NCBI GenBank assembly: GCA_021603905.1 | Contig: BQIU01000029.1 | Location: 1-42,795, forward strand | Origin: Nitrospirales bacterium | GTDB taxonomy: Bacteria > Nitrospirota > Nitrospiria > Nitrospirales > UBA8639 | DNA length: 42,795 nucleotides | Direction of reading: 5' to 3' | Shown: positions 18,071 to 27,161 of the stretch, piece by piece | Layout of the letters: each line of letters starts with the position of its first letter | Numbering within the stretch: the first letter of the stretch is position 1 | Made by a program: the position numbers and the translations under genes | The notes under the pieces: model-generated | Seen by the model: the letters and a program-made list of their open reading frames with translations, nothing else | Databases searched by the model: none | What the model was told of the DNA's origin: nothing

Positions 18071-19185
18071 TTGATCGTTATAGGCTACGTCGTGGGTTTG
18101 ATGGATTCGATTGGTGTTTTTTGGGAATTATTCTTGGGATTGTGGCCATAGGAATCTTGTCTATTTATAGTGTGACACCGGCCAATCCCTCATCCGGCAT
18201 TCCCATTTATTTGAAGCAAAGTATGTGGGTGGTGATTGGTTCGTTAGTCTTTGTGGCGACGGCAGGGATTGATTACCATAAGCTTTCTCGGTTTTCCTAT
18301 ATTTTCTATGGGATAGGGTTGATCCTTTTGCTTATCGTTCTGTTTGCCGGGAAAAGTAGCCGCGGGTCGCAGCGTTGGATTCCACTAGGTCCACTTGCTG
18401 TTCAACCGTCTGAGTTGGTGAAAATTCCCCTAATCATGGCGTTGGCGACGTATTATGGGGTTAAACACCGAGTCGGGTGGCTTCAGCGTCTAGTCTTTCC
18501 CGGCCTAATTGTGTTGCCAGGCTTTCTTTTAATCCTGAAGCAGCCGGATCTCGGAAGTAGTTTGAGTTTTTTGTCGATCTATATTGTTCTGGTCTTAGCT
18601 GTTGGGGTGAGGTCGCGAGCCTTTGGTCTGGTCGTCCTGACGGCCTTACTGCTCTTTCCATTTGCTTGGGGAGGTGTATGGGGGTCATTACATGGGTATC
18701 AACAGGAACGAATACTGAGTTTTGTCGATCCGAACTATGACCCTGGCGGAAAAGGGTATCATGGGTTACAGTCCAGGATTGCGATTGGTTCTGGCGAGTT
18801 ACTAGGAAAGGGGCTTTACGGGGGAACCCAGACTCAGTTTAAATTTCTTCCGGAAGGGCATACGGACTTTGTGTTTGCTGTGTTTGCGGAAGAATGGGGT
18901 TTCCTAGGGGTGCTGCTCTTATTGACGATGTATGCCGGATTATTTTTAATGGGGTTAGAGATTGCCTCCAAGGCCAGGGATACGCTTGGGGCACTCCTCG
19001 CGGTGGGAGTCGTGTGTGTAATTGCCTTTGGATTCCTCGTCAATCTGGCCATGACGGTCGGATTAGCCCCGATTGTCGGTATTCCATTACCCTTGATGAG
19101 TTACGGGGGAAGTGCGACGATTATGACTTTGGCCGCGCTTGGACTGCTCTTAAATGTGAAACGTCACCGGTTAACACTGACCTAA
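18067..19185 (+). CDS. rodA: Peptidoglycan glycosyltransferase RodA (SEDS family)
   Basis: RodA is the SEDS-family membrane enzyme that polymerises lipid II in the elongasome, working with PBP2. 372 residues with about ten hydrophobic helices and the family motifs RGSQRWIPLGPLAVQPSEL, LKQPDLGSSL, the SFVDPNYDPGGKGYHGLQS loop, FAEEWGFLG and the ending PLMSYGGSATIMTLAALGLL. FtsW has similar motifs, but the position after mrdA in the mre operon identifies RodA. The ATG overlaps the mrdA stop codon. Confidence 0.95.
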   Translation: MIDRYRLRRGFDGFDWCFLGIILGIVAIGILSIYSVTPANPSSGIPIYLKQSMWVVIGSLVFVATAGIDYHKLSRFSYIFYGIGLILLLIVLFAGKSSRGSQRWIPLGPLAVQPSELVKIPLIMALATYYGVKHRVGWLQRLVFPGLIVLPGFLLILKQPDLGSSLSFLSIYIVLVLAVGVRSRAFGLVVLTALLLFPFAWGGVWGSLHGYQQERILSFVDPNYDPGGKGYHGLQSRIAIGSGELLGKGLYGGTQTQFKFLPEGHTDFVFAVFAEEWGFLGVLLLLTMYAGLFLMGLEIASKARDTLGALLAVGVVCVIAFGFLVNLAMTVGLAPIVGIPLPLMSYGGSATIMTLAALGLLLNVKRHRLTLT

Positions 19186-19282
19186 GTTGGCAAGACGTGT
19201 GAAAACAAGTATGGTGAAAGGGAGGTTGGTGTGAAGGTTCGATGTGATATCTCCCCCGACGATGAGGGGAGAGGAGGTGCTG

Positions 19283-20842
19283 ATGGGTGTTGAGATTGCC
19301 ATCAATGTGACTCGAGAAGAAACACGAGTGGCCGTGTTGGACAACAAAGTTGTGACTGAGTTGTACGTGGATCGGGCCAAAAAGAAGGACTTTGTGGGAG
19401 ATATTTATACCGGCAAAGTGGTGAAGGTGCTTCCAGGCATGCAAGCGGCCTTTGTCGATATTGGATTAGATCGTGCCGCGTTTATGCATGTGTCTGACTT
19501 GTCAGTCGGCACGGAGCCCGGGGACACGCTGATCGATAGTGAGGAAGATGAAAAAGGGCCTGATATGCCCAGGCCGCGTCGTCAGACGGCTCGTCCGATA
19601 GAGCAATTGTTAGAAGAAGGGCAAGAGTTGTTAGTGCAGATTTCTAAAGGCCCCATTGGAACCAAAGGTCCCAGGGTGACGACCTATGTGTCGTTGCCTG
19701 GTCGGTTTTTAGTCTTCATGCCAAACGTGGATCACATTGGTGTCTCTCGCCGGATTGCTGATGACGAAGAACGCTCCCGGCTCAAAGAAATCATGAAACG
19801 AATCCGAACTCCGGGATTTGGCTATATTGTTCGGACGGTGTGTGAGGGTGTGGCTGAAGAGGATCTTTCTTCAGATGTGAAGTTTTTAAGTGCGCTCTGG
19901 GAAGATGTCATCAAAAAGTATGATCGAGAGCCAGCTCCAGCTCTTTTGCATACAGATCTTAGCTTGACGCTTCGAGTGGTTCGCGATCTCTTTACCAAAA
20001 AAGTAGATCGCTTACTTATTGATTCAAAGCCAGACTTTGATGAGGTCAAAGACTTTGTGCGGCGGTATCTTCCAGAACAGGCCTCTCGAGTGCACCATTA
20101 TGATAAAAAAGATGAAGGCCTATTCGATTATCTTGGCATTGAATTGGAAATTGCCCGTGGGTTGAGCCGAAAGGTTTGGCTGAAATCCGGTGGTCATATC
20201 GTGATCGACCATACTGAGGCGATGACGGTGGTTGATGTCAATACAGGACGGTTTGTGGGTAAACGAGATCAAGAAGAAACGATTCTCAAAAATAATCTCG
20301 AGGCGGCAGGAGAAATTGCTTATCAAATTCGGTTACGGGGAATCGGTGGACTGATCATCATTGATTTTATCGATATGGAGCGAGAGCGAAACCGTGACAA
20401 GGTGTATCGGGCGTTTGTGGAAGCCATGGCTTCTGATAAGGCTCAAACACGAATTTCACGTATTTCGGATCTTGGCCTCATTGAGATTTCGCGCGAGAGA
20501 GTTCGAGAAGACTTACTTCGCACGCTCTCTGATGTGTGTAATGATTGTGAAGGACGCGGGTACACGAAGTCGGCCATGACGGTTATTTACGACATTTTTC
20601 GAGAAATCCGAAGGGTGGGTAGTGCACGAGGTCAGCAACGCCTTGTCATCGGAGCCAATCCACGCGTCGTGGAACTCCTGTTTGATGCTGAGCATGTCGG
20701 AATTGAGCAATTAGAACAACAATACCATTGCCAAATTGTCATTAAGGCAGATCCACTTCTCAACCTTGAACAATATGACATCATGGTTGTCGGAGGAAGT
20801 CTCGACCGTGCAGAGGCGCGAGCGGCCAGTCGATCTGCGTGA
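19283..20842 (+). CDS. rng: Ribonuclease G / RNase E-type endoribonuclease
   Basis: Processes rRNA 5' ends and cleaves mRNA, recognising 5'-monophosphate ends. From the ATG at 19283 (ideal GGAGG ribosome site; a GTG at 19244 is a poorer choice) it has 519 residues, RNase G size rather than long RNase E. Domains in order: S1-like fold (about 38-135) with an acidic/basic insertion of about 35 residues, RNase H-like and 5'-sensor region, the DNase I-like catalytic core with the metal-binding Asp in VVDVNTGRFVG and in IIIDFIDM, and the zinc-link CNDCEGRG. The C-terminal scaffold domain of RNase E is absent. It follows rodA after about 97 bases, as in many bacteria where rng sits next to the mre genes. 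Confidence 0.94.
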   Translation: MGVEIAINVTREETRVAVLDNKVVTELYVDRAKKKDFVGDIYTGKVVKVLPGMQAAFVDIGLDRAAFMHVSDLSVGTEPGDTLIDSEEDEKGPDMPRPRRQTARPIEQLLEEGQELLVQISKGPIGTKGPRVTTYVSLPGRFLVFMPNVDHIGVSRRIADDEERSRLKEIMKRIRTPGFGYIVRTVCEGVAEEDLSSDVKFLSALWEDVIKKYDREPAPALLHTDLSLTLRVVRDLFTKKVDRLLIDSKPDFDEVKDFVRRYLPEQASRVHHYDKKDEGLFDYLGIELEIARGLSRKVWLKSGGHIVIDHTEAMTVVDVNTGRFVGKRDQEETILKNNLEAAGEIAYQIRLRGIGGLIIIDFIDMERERNRDKVYRAFVEAMASDKAQTRISRISDLGLIEISRERVREDLLRTLSDVCNDCEGRGYTKSAMTVIYDIFREIRRVGSARGQQRLVIGANPRVVELLFDAEHVGIEQLEQQYHCQIVIKADPLLNLEQYDIMVVGGSLDRAEARAASRSA

Positions 20843-20848
20843 TGATGG

Positions 20849-21982
20849 ATGAGGGAGGATTTTGCAGCATGGCTTGCGTTAAAAGCGACCAAAGGCGTTG
20901 GGCCAGGAGCGGTCTCTCGGCTTATCTTGAGATTTGGTTCACCGCAAGCTGTTCAGGCGGCGTCCGTTGGAGACCTCATGGCTCACGAAGGACTCAGTTT
21001 ACCTGCTGCTCAGCGAATGACACAGCGTCCGGATGATCAAACGCTCTTGGCGATCGAACGGGAAGTCAAGGCCATTGAACAAGGAGCCTTCTCAGTTATC
21101 ACGATTCTCGATGCTGAGTACCCGTTACGCTTAAAGACTATTTCCGATCCTCCGCCGTTTCTGTATTTGACAGGGCAGCTTGATGAAGTGGATCATCAGG
21201 CAATTGCGGTTGTGGGTTCACGGAAAGCGACTCCTGCTGGGTTGGCTTTCACTCGTATGTTGAGCCAGGAGCTGGCGTCAGTCGGGTTCACAATTGTGAG
21301 TGGGTTAGCGAGAGGGGTTGATCAAGCGGCTCATCAAGGAGCATTAACCTGTTCGACGGGACGTACGGTAGCCGTCTTAGGTTGTGGTATTGATCGAACA
21401 TACCCACCAGAGCACAAGTCGTTACGCGAGTGCATCGAACAGCATGGAGCCGTCTTATCAGAGTTTTCACCTGGGGCCGTTCCGCATGGCTATCATTTTC
21501 CGCAACGAAATCGAGTGATTAGTGGCATGAGCGTTGGAGTGGTGGTGACGGAAGCAACAGAAAAAAGCGGATCATTGATTACGGCCCGCTTGGCGCTTGA
21601 ACAGAATCGTGAGGTATTTGCTGTGCCAGGGACTGTGTCGAATGAAACGAGTCGTGGCCCTCATCATCTCATCAAGCAAGGGGCTAAGTTAGTAGAAGGT
21701 CTCGAAGATATTCTGGAAGAATTGCTTCCACAGCTTGAAGGTTCGTTTCGGGAACGCTTGAATGCAAGAGAAGATAGGTCCTGTGAACCAATGCCTTTTC
21801 TTGATAAGCAAGAAGAAGCACTGTACAACCGTATTTCCTTTGAGCCAATTTCTCTCGAGGAATTACTTTCTCAAGCAGGGTGTTCCCCTTCTGACGTTAT
21901 GAGTGTTCTGCTGTCATTGGAGATGAAAGGGGTCATTCGTCAGTTAGCTGGCTCCCAGTACATTCGAACGTCTATTCGATAA
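20849..21982 (+). CDS. dprA: DNA-processing protein DprA (Smf)
   Basis: DprA binds incoming single-stranded DNA during natural transformation and loads RecA. 377 residues: an N-terminal helix-hairpin-helix/SAM-like region (about 1-75), the Rossmann-like DprA core with the nucleotide-binding-like VVGSRKATPAG and VSGLARGVDQAAHQGAL motifs and FPQRNRVISGMS, and a C-terminal winged-helix domain (about 310-375). Starts 6 bases after the rng stop and ends 6 bases before topA, so it is probably in the same transcript. dprA-topA is a very common bacterial gene pair. Presence does not prove competence. Confidence 0.95.
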   Translation: MREDFAAWLALKATKGVGPGAVSRLILRFGSPQAVQAASVGDLMAHEGLSLPAAQRMTQRPDDQTLLAIEREVKAIEQGAFSVITILDAEYPLRLKTISDPPPFLYLTGQLDEVDHQAIAVVGSRKATPAGLAFTRMLSQELASVGFTIVSGLARGVDQAAHQGALTCSTGRTVAVLGCGIDRTYPPEHKSLRECIEQHGAVLSEFSPGAVPHGYHFPQRNRVISGMSVGVVVTEATEKSGSLITARLALEQNREVFAVPGTVSNETSRGPHHLIKQGAKLVEGLEDILEELLPQLEGSFRERLNAREDRSCEPMPFLDKQEEALYNRISFEPISLEELLSQAGCSPSDVMSVLLSLEMKGVIRQLAGSQYIRTSIR

Positions 21983-21988
21983 TCGATT

Positions 21989-24457
21989 ATGAAGTCACTT
22001 GAAGAGGAGAAGGTGTCAGTGGTGAAATCAGGTGCAAAAAAGACGTCAACGACTAAAAAGTCGCCTACTGCGAAAAAAACGTCCGCAGCAAAAAAATCGT
22101 CAACTGTGAAAAAAACGTCAATAGCCAAAAAGTCGCCACCGAGTAAAAAACTGGCGGCGAAACCGTCTGCAGGAAAATCCCTGGTGATCGTCGAATCTCC
22201 AACAAAAGCCAGAACGCTTTCGAAATACCTTGGCAGAGGATATCAAGTGATTGCGTCAGTTGGACATATTAAGGATCTTCCAAAAAGTAAACTGGGGATT
22301 GACCTCGAGCATGATTTTGAACCGCAGTACGTCGTCATTCGAGGAAAGACTAAAGTCCTGACCGACATTAAAACTCATGCGAAAAATGCCAAAAATATTT
22401 ATCTGGCCCCGGACCCTGACCGTGAAGGAGAGGCCATTGCTTGGCATATTGCGGAAGAACTGAATGCCAAAGGTCATCAAGTGTACCGTGTGCTGTTTAA
22501 TGAGATCACGGAATCAGCCGTGAAGCGCGCGCTGGAATCTCCTGGTGTGATTGATATGAAGAAGGTGAATGCCCAGCAGGCCCGGCGAGTGCTTGACCGG
22601 ATTGTGGGCTATATGTTGAGTCCGCTGCTATGGAAAAAAATTCGTCGTGGATTGAGTGCGGGACGGGTTCAATCAGTGGCGGTTCGTGTGATCTGTGAGC
22701 GGGAAGCGGAACGAGAAGTTTTTGAACCGGAAGAGTATTGGACGCTGACTGCGGCATTACAAGGGCAGAATCCTCCGCCTTTTCAGGCCAGACTGCAAGA
22801 GTTTCGTGGAGAGCGAATTGAAGTCCGGACGACAGAAGAGGCCAATAACATTACACAAGCATTAGAAGCTGCAACCTTTACCGTATCAAATATTGAGCAA
22901 AAAGATCGTCGTCGTAATCCGTCAGCTCCCTTTATCACAAGTCGACTCCAGCAAGAAGCGGCGCGAAAGCTTAGATTTTCGGCGAAGAAGACCATGATGT
23001 TAGCCCAGCGTCTCTATGAAGGCATTGCGGTCGGTCAAGAAGGGCAGGTCGGGTTGATTACCTACATGCGTACGGATTCCACGAGAATTGCACCGGAAGC
23101 GCAGGAAGAATTACGAAACTATATTCAGGGAACCTACGGCGATCAGTATCTACCGGCGAAACCCAATGTCTATAAAACGCAAAAAGCGGCACAGGAAGCT
23201 CATGAAGCCATCCGGCCAACAGCTGTTCAACGTGACCCTGAAGGTATTCGTTCCTATTTAGAGCCAGATCTCTTTAAACTGTATAAACTCATTTGGAATC
23301 GATTTGTCGCTGCTCAAATGGCTCAGGGCCTTGATGTCGTGACAAAAGTTGACATCCTGGCTAATGAGTATGGATTTCGTGCGACAGGAACTGTAGAGAA
23401 ATTTGATGGGTTTCGTCGTGTGTATGTTGAAGGTGTCGATCAAGTCACATCTCCGACAATTAGTGAGGCTGAGAGTGTGAGCGACGAGGACATTCGATTG
23501 CCTGAACTTTCAGTAGGTGAACATCTGACGCTCGTGCAAAGCGAAGAGCCGGGTTTGCTCTCTAAACAACATTTTACGCAGCCGGCGCCACGCTACAATG
23601 AAGCTTTATTAATTAGAGAACTTGAGGAAAAGGGCATTGGAAGGCCCTCGACCTATGCCACGATTATTTCGACGATTCAAGATCGACAATATGTCGAAAA
23701 AGAAGAGGCGCGTTTTAAACCTACTGAGCTTGGGCGAATGGTGAATGATCGATTGGTGAGCCACTTTCCCGATGTGTTCGATGTGAAGTTTACTGCAAAG
23801 ATGGAAAGTGAACTTGATGAAATTGAAGAAGGTGAAAAAGATTGGATCTCGACGGTGAAAGAGTTCTACTCGCCATTCGCGAAAGAATTAGGTGTGGCTG
23901 AAGAAAAGATGGAAGGGGTCAAAGGCAAGGAAGAGCCAACAGAAATTATTTGTGAAAAATGCGGAAAGAACATGGTCATTAAGTGGGGACGACGTGGATA
24001 CTTTCTTGCCTGCCCAGGATATCCCGAATGTAAGACAACCAAGCAATTTACAAAGGACGAAAGCGGAGTCATTCAGATTGTTGAAGAAGTTGCTGAAGTG
24101 ACCGACGAAGTCTGTGATAAATGTCAAAGCCCGATGGTCGTCAAACGTGGTCGTTTCGGAAGTTTCTTGGCATGCTCGCAATATCCAGAATGTAAAAGTA
24201 CAAAGCCGATCAAACTTGGCGTGAAGTGCCCGGTTGACGATTGTAATGGGGATCTTGTTCAGAAACGAACCAAAAAGGGACGGACGTTTTTTTCCTGCAG
24301 CCGGTACCCCAACTGTAACTACGCGTTGTGGGATAAACCGGTGAAGCGAGCTTGTCCGAATTGTCAGGCGCCATTTTTGGTCGAAAAAATTAGCAAACAA
24401 GCCGGAAGTCGTATCTATTGCCAAAAAGAAGGCTGCGGTTATGAAGAGACGGGGTAG
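21989..24457 (+). CDS. topA: DNA topoisomerase I with N-terminal lysine-rich repeat extension
   Basis: Type IA topoisomerase that relaxes negative supercoils. TOPRIM domain (about residues 63-175) with the metal site DPDREGE (142-148), gate domains, and active-site Tyr359 in YMRTDSTR. The C-terminus carries four C4 zinc ribbons (first pair CEKC near residue 652, last pair CPNC...CQKEGC), typical of the long bacterial form. Unusual: residues 13-62, before the TOPRIM domain, are a Lys/Ala/Ser/Thr-rich tail with seven hexapeptide repeats of the type xKKTSx, like histone H1 tails; such tails in topA are more often C-terminal. No clear ribosome site precedes the ATG; GTGs at 22013 and 22019 behind GAGGAG are alternative starts, and either would keep the tail. 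Confidence 0.95.
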   Translation: MKSLEEEKVSVVKSGAKKTSTTKKSPTAKKTSAAKKSSTVKKTSIAKKSPPSKKLAAKPSAGKSLVIVESPTKARTLSKYLGRGYQVIASVGHIKDLPKSKLGIDLEHDFEPQYVVIRGKTKVLTDIKTHAKNAKNIYLAPDPDREGEAIAWHIAEELNAKGHQVYRVLFNEITESAVKRALESPGVIDMKKVNAQQARRVLDRIVGYMLSPLLWKKIRRGLSAGRVQSVAVRVICEREAEREVFEPEEYWTLTAALQGQNPPPFQARLQEFRGERIEVRTTEEANNITQALEAATFTVSNIEQKDRRRNPSAPFITSRLQQEAARKLRFSAKKTMMLAQRLYEGIAVGQEGQVGLITYMRTDSTRIAPEAQEELRNYIQGTYGDQYLPAKPNVYKTQKAAQEAHEAIRPTAVQRDPEGIRSYLEPDLFKLYKLIWNRFVAAQMAQGLDVVTKVDILANEYGFRATGTVEKFDGFRRVYVEGVDQVTSPTISEAESVSDEDIRLPELSVGEHLTLVQSEEPGLLSKQHFTQPAPRYNEALLIRELEEKGIGRPSTYATIISTIQDRQYVEKEEARFKPTELGRMVNDRLVSHFPDVFDVKFTAKMESELDEIEEGEKDWISTVKEFYSPFAKELGVAEEKMEGVKGKEEPTEIICEKCGKNMVIKWGRRGYFLACPGYPECKTTKQFTKDESGVIQIVEEVAEVTDEVCDKCQSPMVVKRGRFGSFLACSQYPECKSTKPIKLGVKCPVDDCNGDLVQKRTKKGRTFFSCSRYPNCNYALWDKPVKRACPNCQAPFLVEKISKQAGSRIYCQKEGCGYEETG
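22034..22159 (+). repeat. Seven tandem 18-base units encoding xKKxxx hexapeptides in topA
   Basis: The stretch is exactly seven 18-base units, each starting with a small-residue codon followed by two Lys codons (for example GCAAAAAAGACGTCAACG). Units differ at third positions and in the last three codons, so the array is old or under protein-level selection. It encodes the basic tail of topoisomerase I. Confidence 0.85.
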
Positions 24458-24988
24458 TCTAAGTGAATGGTTTATCCACTTCTTGTTTATGAGAGTTCAT
24501 TATTTGACGTTGTTCACGAACCGTGATGTACCAAAATTACCTCTAAGCCTCCTTTCTCCCTTTCCCAGACACAATCTATCTTTCTCGCGTATTTCCGTCA
24601 GTATTTCCGTATAAGTCTAGTTCTCAAGCATCCATCAACAGACTGCTCAGGCGTTCTCTAATCGATTGAAAGTTACAGAAACGACGACGATCGTGATTTC
24701 AATATTCTGATTCCCTTGATTTTCCCTGTCAGAAAACCTTCCTGTTTATCCTCTAGTAAAAAAAATACAAAAACCGCATCAATAGATGAATAGAATACAT
24801 CAACCGTTGAGATGTCATTCAACGATCATGTGAAGCCTCTCATCACTCACCCGAAAAGTAAAAAGTTTCTTTACAAGTCATTTCAAGATTCGAGCCTTTC
24901 CCATTATTGTTAGGTTATTAGTCTGGATATACAGTTCGTCCGATAAAATTTCATTGTTATCTCAATACATTGAATGCAATGGGTCGTC
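24458..24988. other. Long AT-rich gap between topA and the PEP-CTERM gene
   Basis: About 530 bases without a credible gene on either strand, lower in GC than the neighbouring genes. A weak AAGTG/CACTT hairpin followed by CTTGTTT (24461-24488) could end the topA transcript. The rest shows no open frame or repeat that I can support. It may hold enhancer-type activator sites for the sigma-54 promoter just downstream. Confidence 0.4.
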
Positions 24989-25005
24989 TTGGCATTGGGC
25001 TTGCT
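24989..25005 (+). promoter_or_regulatory. Sigma-54 (RpoN) -24/-12 promoter upstream of the PEP-CTERM gene
   Basis: TTGGCATTGGGCTTGCT matches the sigma-54 consensus (TTGGCA-n6-TTGCT), with GG and GC exactly 10 bases apart, at 24991-24992 and 25003-25004. The start of transcription would fall near 25016, about 63 bases before the ATG at 25079. PEP-CTERM/exosortase systems are known to be controlled by the PrsK/PrsR pair, an RpoN-dependent activator system, so the context fits. Confidence 0.65.
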
Positions 25006-25078
25006 CAATTAAGGCTATCAAGGCGTTTACTAATTTTATAACATTTATTTTTCTCGCGTTCTTTATGAGGAGGTTCTT

Positions 25079-25165
25079 ATGAGTATCTCTAGTCGTTCAC
25101 GCAACCTGACAAAAGGTTTGACCGCGGGTCTTGCCGCTCTGGTAATCATGGGTGGTTCAAGATAA
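25079..25165 (+). CDS. Signal-peptide fragment of the PEP-CTERM protein, out of frame with the main ORF
   Basis: The ATG at 25079 has an ideal GAGGAGG ribosome site. It encodes 28 residues that form a classical signal peptide start (basic SRSRNLTKG, then hydrophobic LTAGLAALVIMGG) before a TAA at 25163. The mature PEP-CTERM protein continues in another frame, from about 25152. The ribosome site and signal peptide show that translation is meant to start here, so the gene is either frameshifted or partly deleted at 25140-25160. See the next entry. Confidence 0.7.
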   Translation: MSISSRSRNLTKGLTAGLAALVIMGGSR

Positions 25166-25730
25166 CTTCAATCGGGGCTATTATGGCCACAGTTCGACAG
25201 TCGGTAATGGATGGTATGAAACTGAAAAAAGCTATAACGATGTTGCTATTAGTTACAACCACCTCCAGCTTCGAGATTCGCTCTCAGGACTTCCTGATGC
25301 GGCGGCCACTCGTTGGATTAATACAAGTGGTTATCAGAACATATCTTTGATGTATGACTTTAAGCCTCTTTCTGCCTCTGACTATTCTGACAAGCTGTAC
25401 GTGGACTTTCGAACGTTAGGGAGTAACACCTGGACAAAACTTGCGAGTCATTCTTTGGGAGGAAGTGGATGGTCATGGAATACGAAATATCTAAGTTCTT
25501 CTGCCACCGACACCAAGCTTCAGTTGCGGTTTTGGACTGATGTCTCGGACTCCTACTCTGGAAACTATGAAGGCGCCTACATTGACAATGTTAAACTCTG
25601 GGGTGATCCGGTTCCCGTAACCGCTACTCCTGAACCTAGCACGATGGCTTTATTTGCAACCGGTATGGTTGGGATGGGGTTGTGGCGTGCCCGTCGAAAC
25701 AAAAAGGAGCAAGCCGCCAGTATTGAGTAA
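25152..25730 (+). CDS. PEP-CTERM sorting-signal protein, mature part (frameshifted from its signal peptide)
   Basis: 192 codons from a GTG at 25152 that is unlikely to be the real start. The body is an exported beta-rich domain of the jelly-roll/adhesin look (DNFNRG near the start, later YEGAYIDNVKLWGD), rich in Ser, Tyr and Asp. The C-terminus is a textbook PEP-CTERM signal: PEPST, a hydrophobic helix (MALFATGMVGMGLW) and the basic cluster RARRNKK, recognised by an exosortase that processes the protein at the cell surface, often with exopolysaccharide. The signal peptide lies upstream in a different frame; removing one base of the GGG/GG run near 25150-25155 restores continuity. Real pseudogene, sequencing error or programmed frameshift cannot be told apart. 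RpoN promoter upstream, strong terminator downstream: monocistronic. Confidence 0.8.
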   Translation: MVQDNFNRGYYGHSSTVGNGWYETEKSYNDVAISYNHLQLRDSLSGLPDAAATRWINTSGYQNISLMYDFKPLSASDYSDKLYVDFRTLGSNTWTKLASHSLGGSGWSWNTKYLSSSATDTKLQLRFWTDVSDSYSGNYEGAYIDNVKLWGDPVPVTATPEPSTMALFATGMVGMGLWRARRNKKEQAASIE

Positions 25731-25761
25731 TTGTTTCTGTCTGTCTTAGGAGGGAAGACTC

Positions 25762-25806
25762 AAATGCCGGGAGAACACAAGTTCTTCCGGCATTTGTTTA
25801 TTTAGT
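25762..25806 (+). terminator. Rho-independent terminator after the PEP-CTERM gene
   Basis: A 15-base-pair hairpin: AAATGCCGG (25762-25770) plus GAGAAC, loop ACAA (25777-25780), then GTTCTT and CCGGCATTT (to 25795), with one G-U pair, followed by the T-rich GTTTATTTAGT. The minus strand has no T run after it, so it serves the plus-strand gene. Confidence 0.85.
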
Positions 25807-25874
25807 CTCAGAGTCAAAGGACAATACTTATGAGAGTTTTTTCACGAACGAATTAGGAAGAAACGACTTTTGGG

Positions 25875-27134
25875 TTACGATCCAACGGCAGGCTTGACGC
25901 CTTTGGTTTGTTGTAGGACTTTCATCGGTTCGCCGGTCCCCCGGATCACGTCCTCCGTGATCAGCACTTCTTCAATTTCCGGGTGAGAGGGAATATCATA
26001 CATCACTTCCAACATTTTTGATTCAAGAATGGCTCGCAGTCCCCGAGCCCCGGTTTTTTGCTTATGAGCCTTGCGTGCGATAACGGTTAATGCCCCATCC
26101 GTAAATTTTAATTTCACCTTATCGAACATCATAAGCTTTTGATATTGTTTAATGAGCGCATTTTTGGGCTTGGTCAGTATTTGAATTAGGGCTTGTTCAT
26201 CCAGTTCGTCCAGGGTGGAGATGACGGGAAGGCGGCCGATAAATTCTGGGATGAGTCCGTATTGAAGCAAATCTTCCGGTTGGACAAATTGTAAGAGCGA
26301 GGTTGAAGCTTTAACGCGTTTTCCTTTGGTTTCAGATCTAAATCCCATCCGTTTTTGGTTCAGACGTTGTTCTATAATGCTCTCCAGGCCGACAAAGGCT
26401 CCGCCGCAGATGAACAGAATGTTATTAGTGTTGACCTGGATAAACTCTTGATGCGGGTGTTTGCGACCTCCTTGCGGAGGAACATTGGCGACGGTACCTT
26501 CAATAAGTTTTAGGAGCGCTTGCTGCACGCCTTCTCCAGATACATCACGGGTAATCGAAGGACTGTCAGACTTACGGGTAATCTTATCGATTTCGTCGAT
26601 GTAGACAATGCCATGTTCGGCTCGTTCGACTTCGTAGTCTGCGGCCTGAAGGAGTTTGAGGATGATATTTTCAACATCCTCACCGACATACCCGGCTTCT
26701 GTGAGTGTGGTGGCATCGGCAATGGTAAAGGGAACATCAAGATATTGGGCAAGTGTTTGCGCAAACAGGGTCTTCCCAGTTCCAGTCGGGCCAACAAGAA
26801 GAATGTTGCCTTTTTGCAGTTCGATATCATCTAATTCATTTGCGGCAATCCGTTTGTAATGGTTATACACGGCGACGGAGAGAATTTTTTTTGCGCGTTC
26901 CTGACCGATTAGATATTGTCCAAGGTACTCATTAATCTCAGCAGGCTTGCGAAGTTTTGATGAAATTTCTTCTTTAGCCTCTTGCCAGTCCTCTGAGATA
27001 ATGTCATTACACAGTCCGACGCACTCATCGCAAATGTAGACGGTTGGCCCTGCAATGAGTTTCCGAACTTGATCGCGGCTCTTCCCGCAAAAGGAGCATC
27101 GGAGGTTCGCGTCGGATTTTGCTTGTTTGGCCAT
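25875..27134 (-). CDS. clpX: ATP-dependent Clp protease ATP-binding subunit ClpX
   Basis: ClpX is the AAA+ unfoldase that feeds tagged proteins into ClpP. Seen: the N-terminal zinc-binding domain with two CxxC pairs (CSFC and CDEC, within the first 40 residues), Walker A GPTGTGKT, Walker B YIDEIDKI, the [18 protein letters not shown] region, the ClpP-binding loop region around IGF (here MGFRSE follows a related segment) and the sensor 2 sequence [10 protein letters not shown]. 419 residues is standard. It ends the tig-clpP-clpX cluster; 27 bases separate it from clpP. Confidence 0.97.
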   Translation of the reverse strand: MAKQAKSDANLRCSFCGKSRDQVRKLIAGPTVYICDECVGLCNDIISEDWQEAKEEISSKLRKPAEINEYLGQYLIGQERAKKILSVAVYNHYKRIAANELDDIELQKGNILLVGPTGTGKTLFAQTLAQYLDVPFTIADATTLTEAGYVGEDVENIILKLLQAADYEVERAEHGIVYIDEIDKITRKSDSPSITRDVSGEGVQQALLKLIEGTVANVPPQGGRKHPHQEFIQVNTNNILFICGGAFVGLESIIEQRLNQKRMGFRSETKGKRVKASTSLLQFVQPEDLLQYGLIPEFIGRLPVISTLDELDEQALIQILTKPKNALIKQYQKLMMFDKVKLKFTDGALTVIARKAHKQKTGARGLRAILESKMLEVMYDIPSHPEIEEVLITEDVIRGTGEPMKVLQQTKGVKPAVGS

Positions 27135-27161
27135 AGTCGCTTCTATAAATGGTATTGAGGT

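Noticed and set aside
23888..24424. 178-codon minus-strand frame opposite the topA zinc ribbons
   Set aside because: Antisense of conserved zinc-ribbon sequence; no ribosome site.
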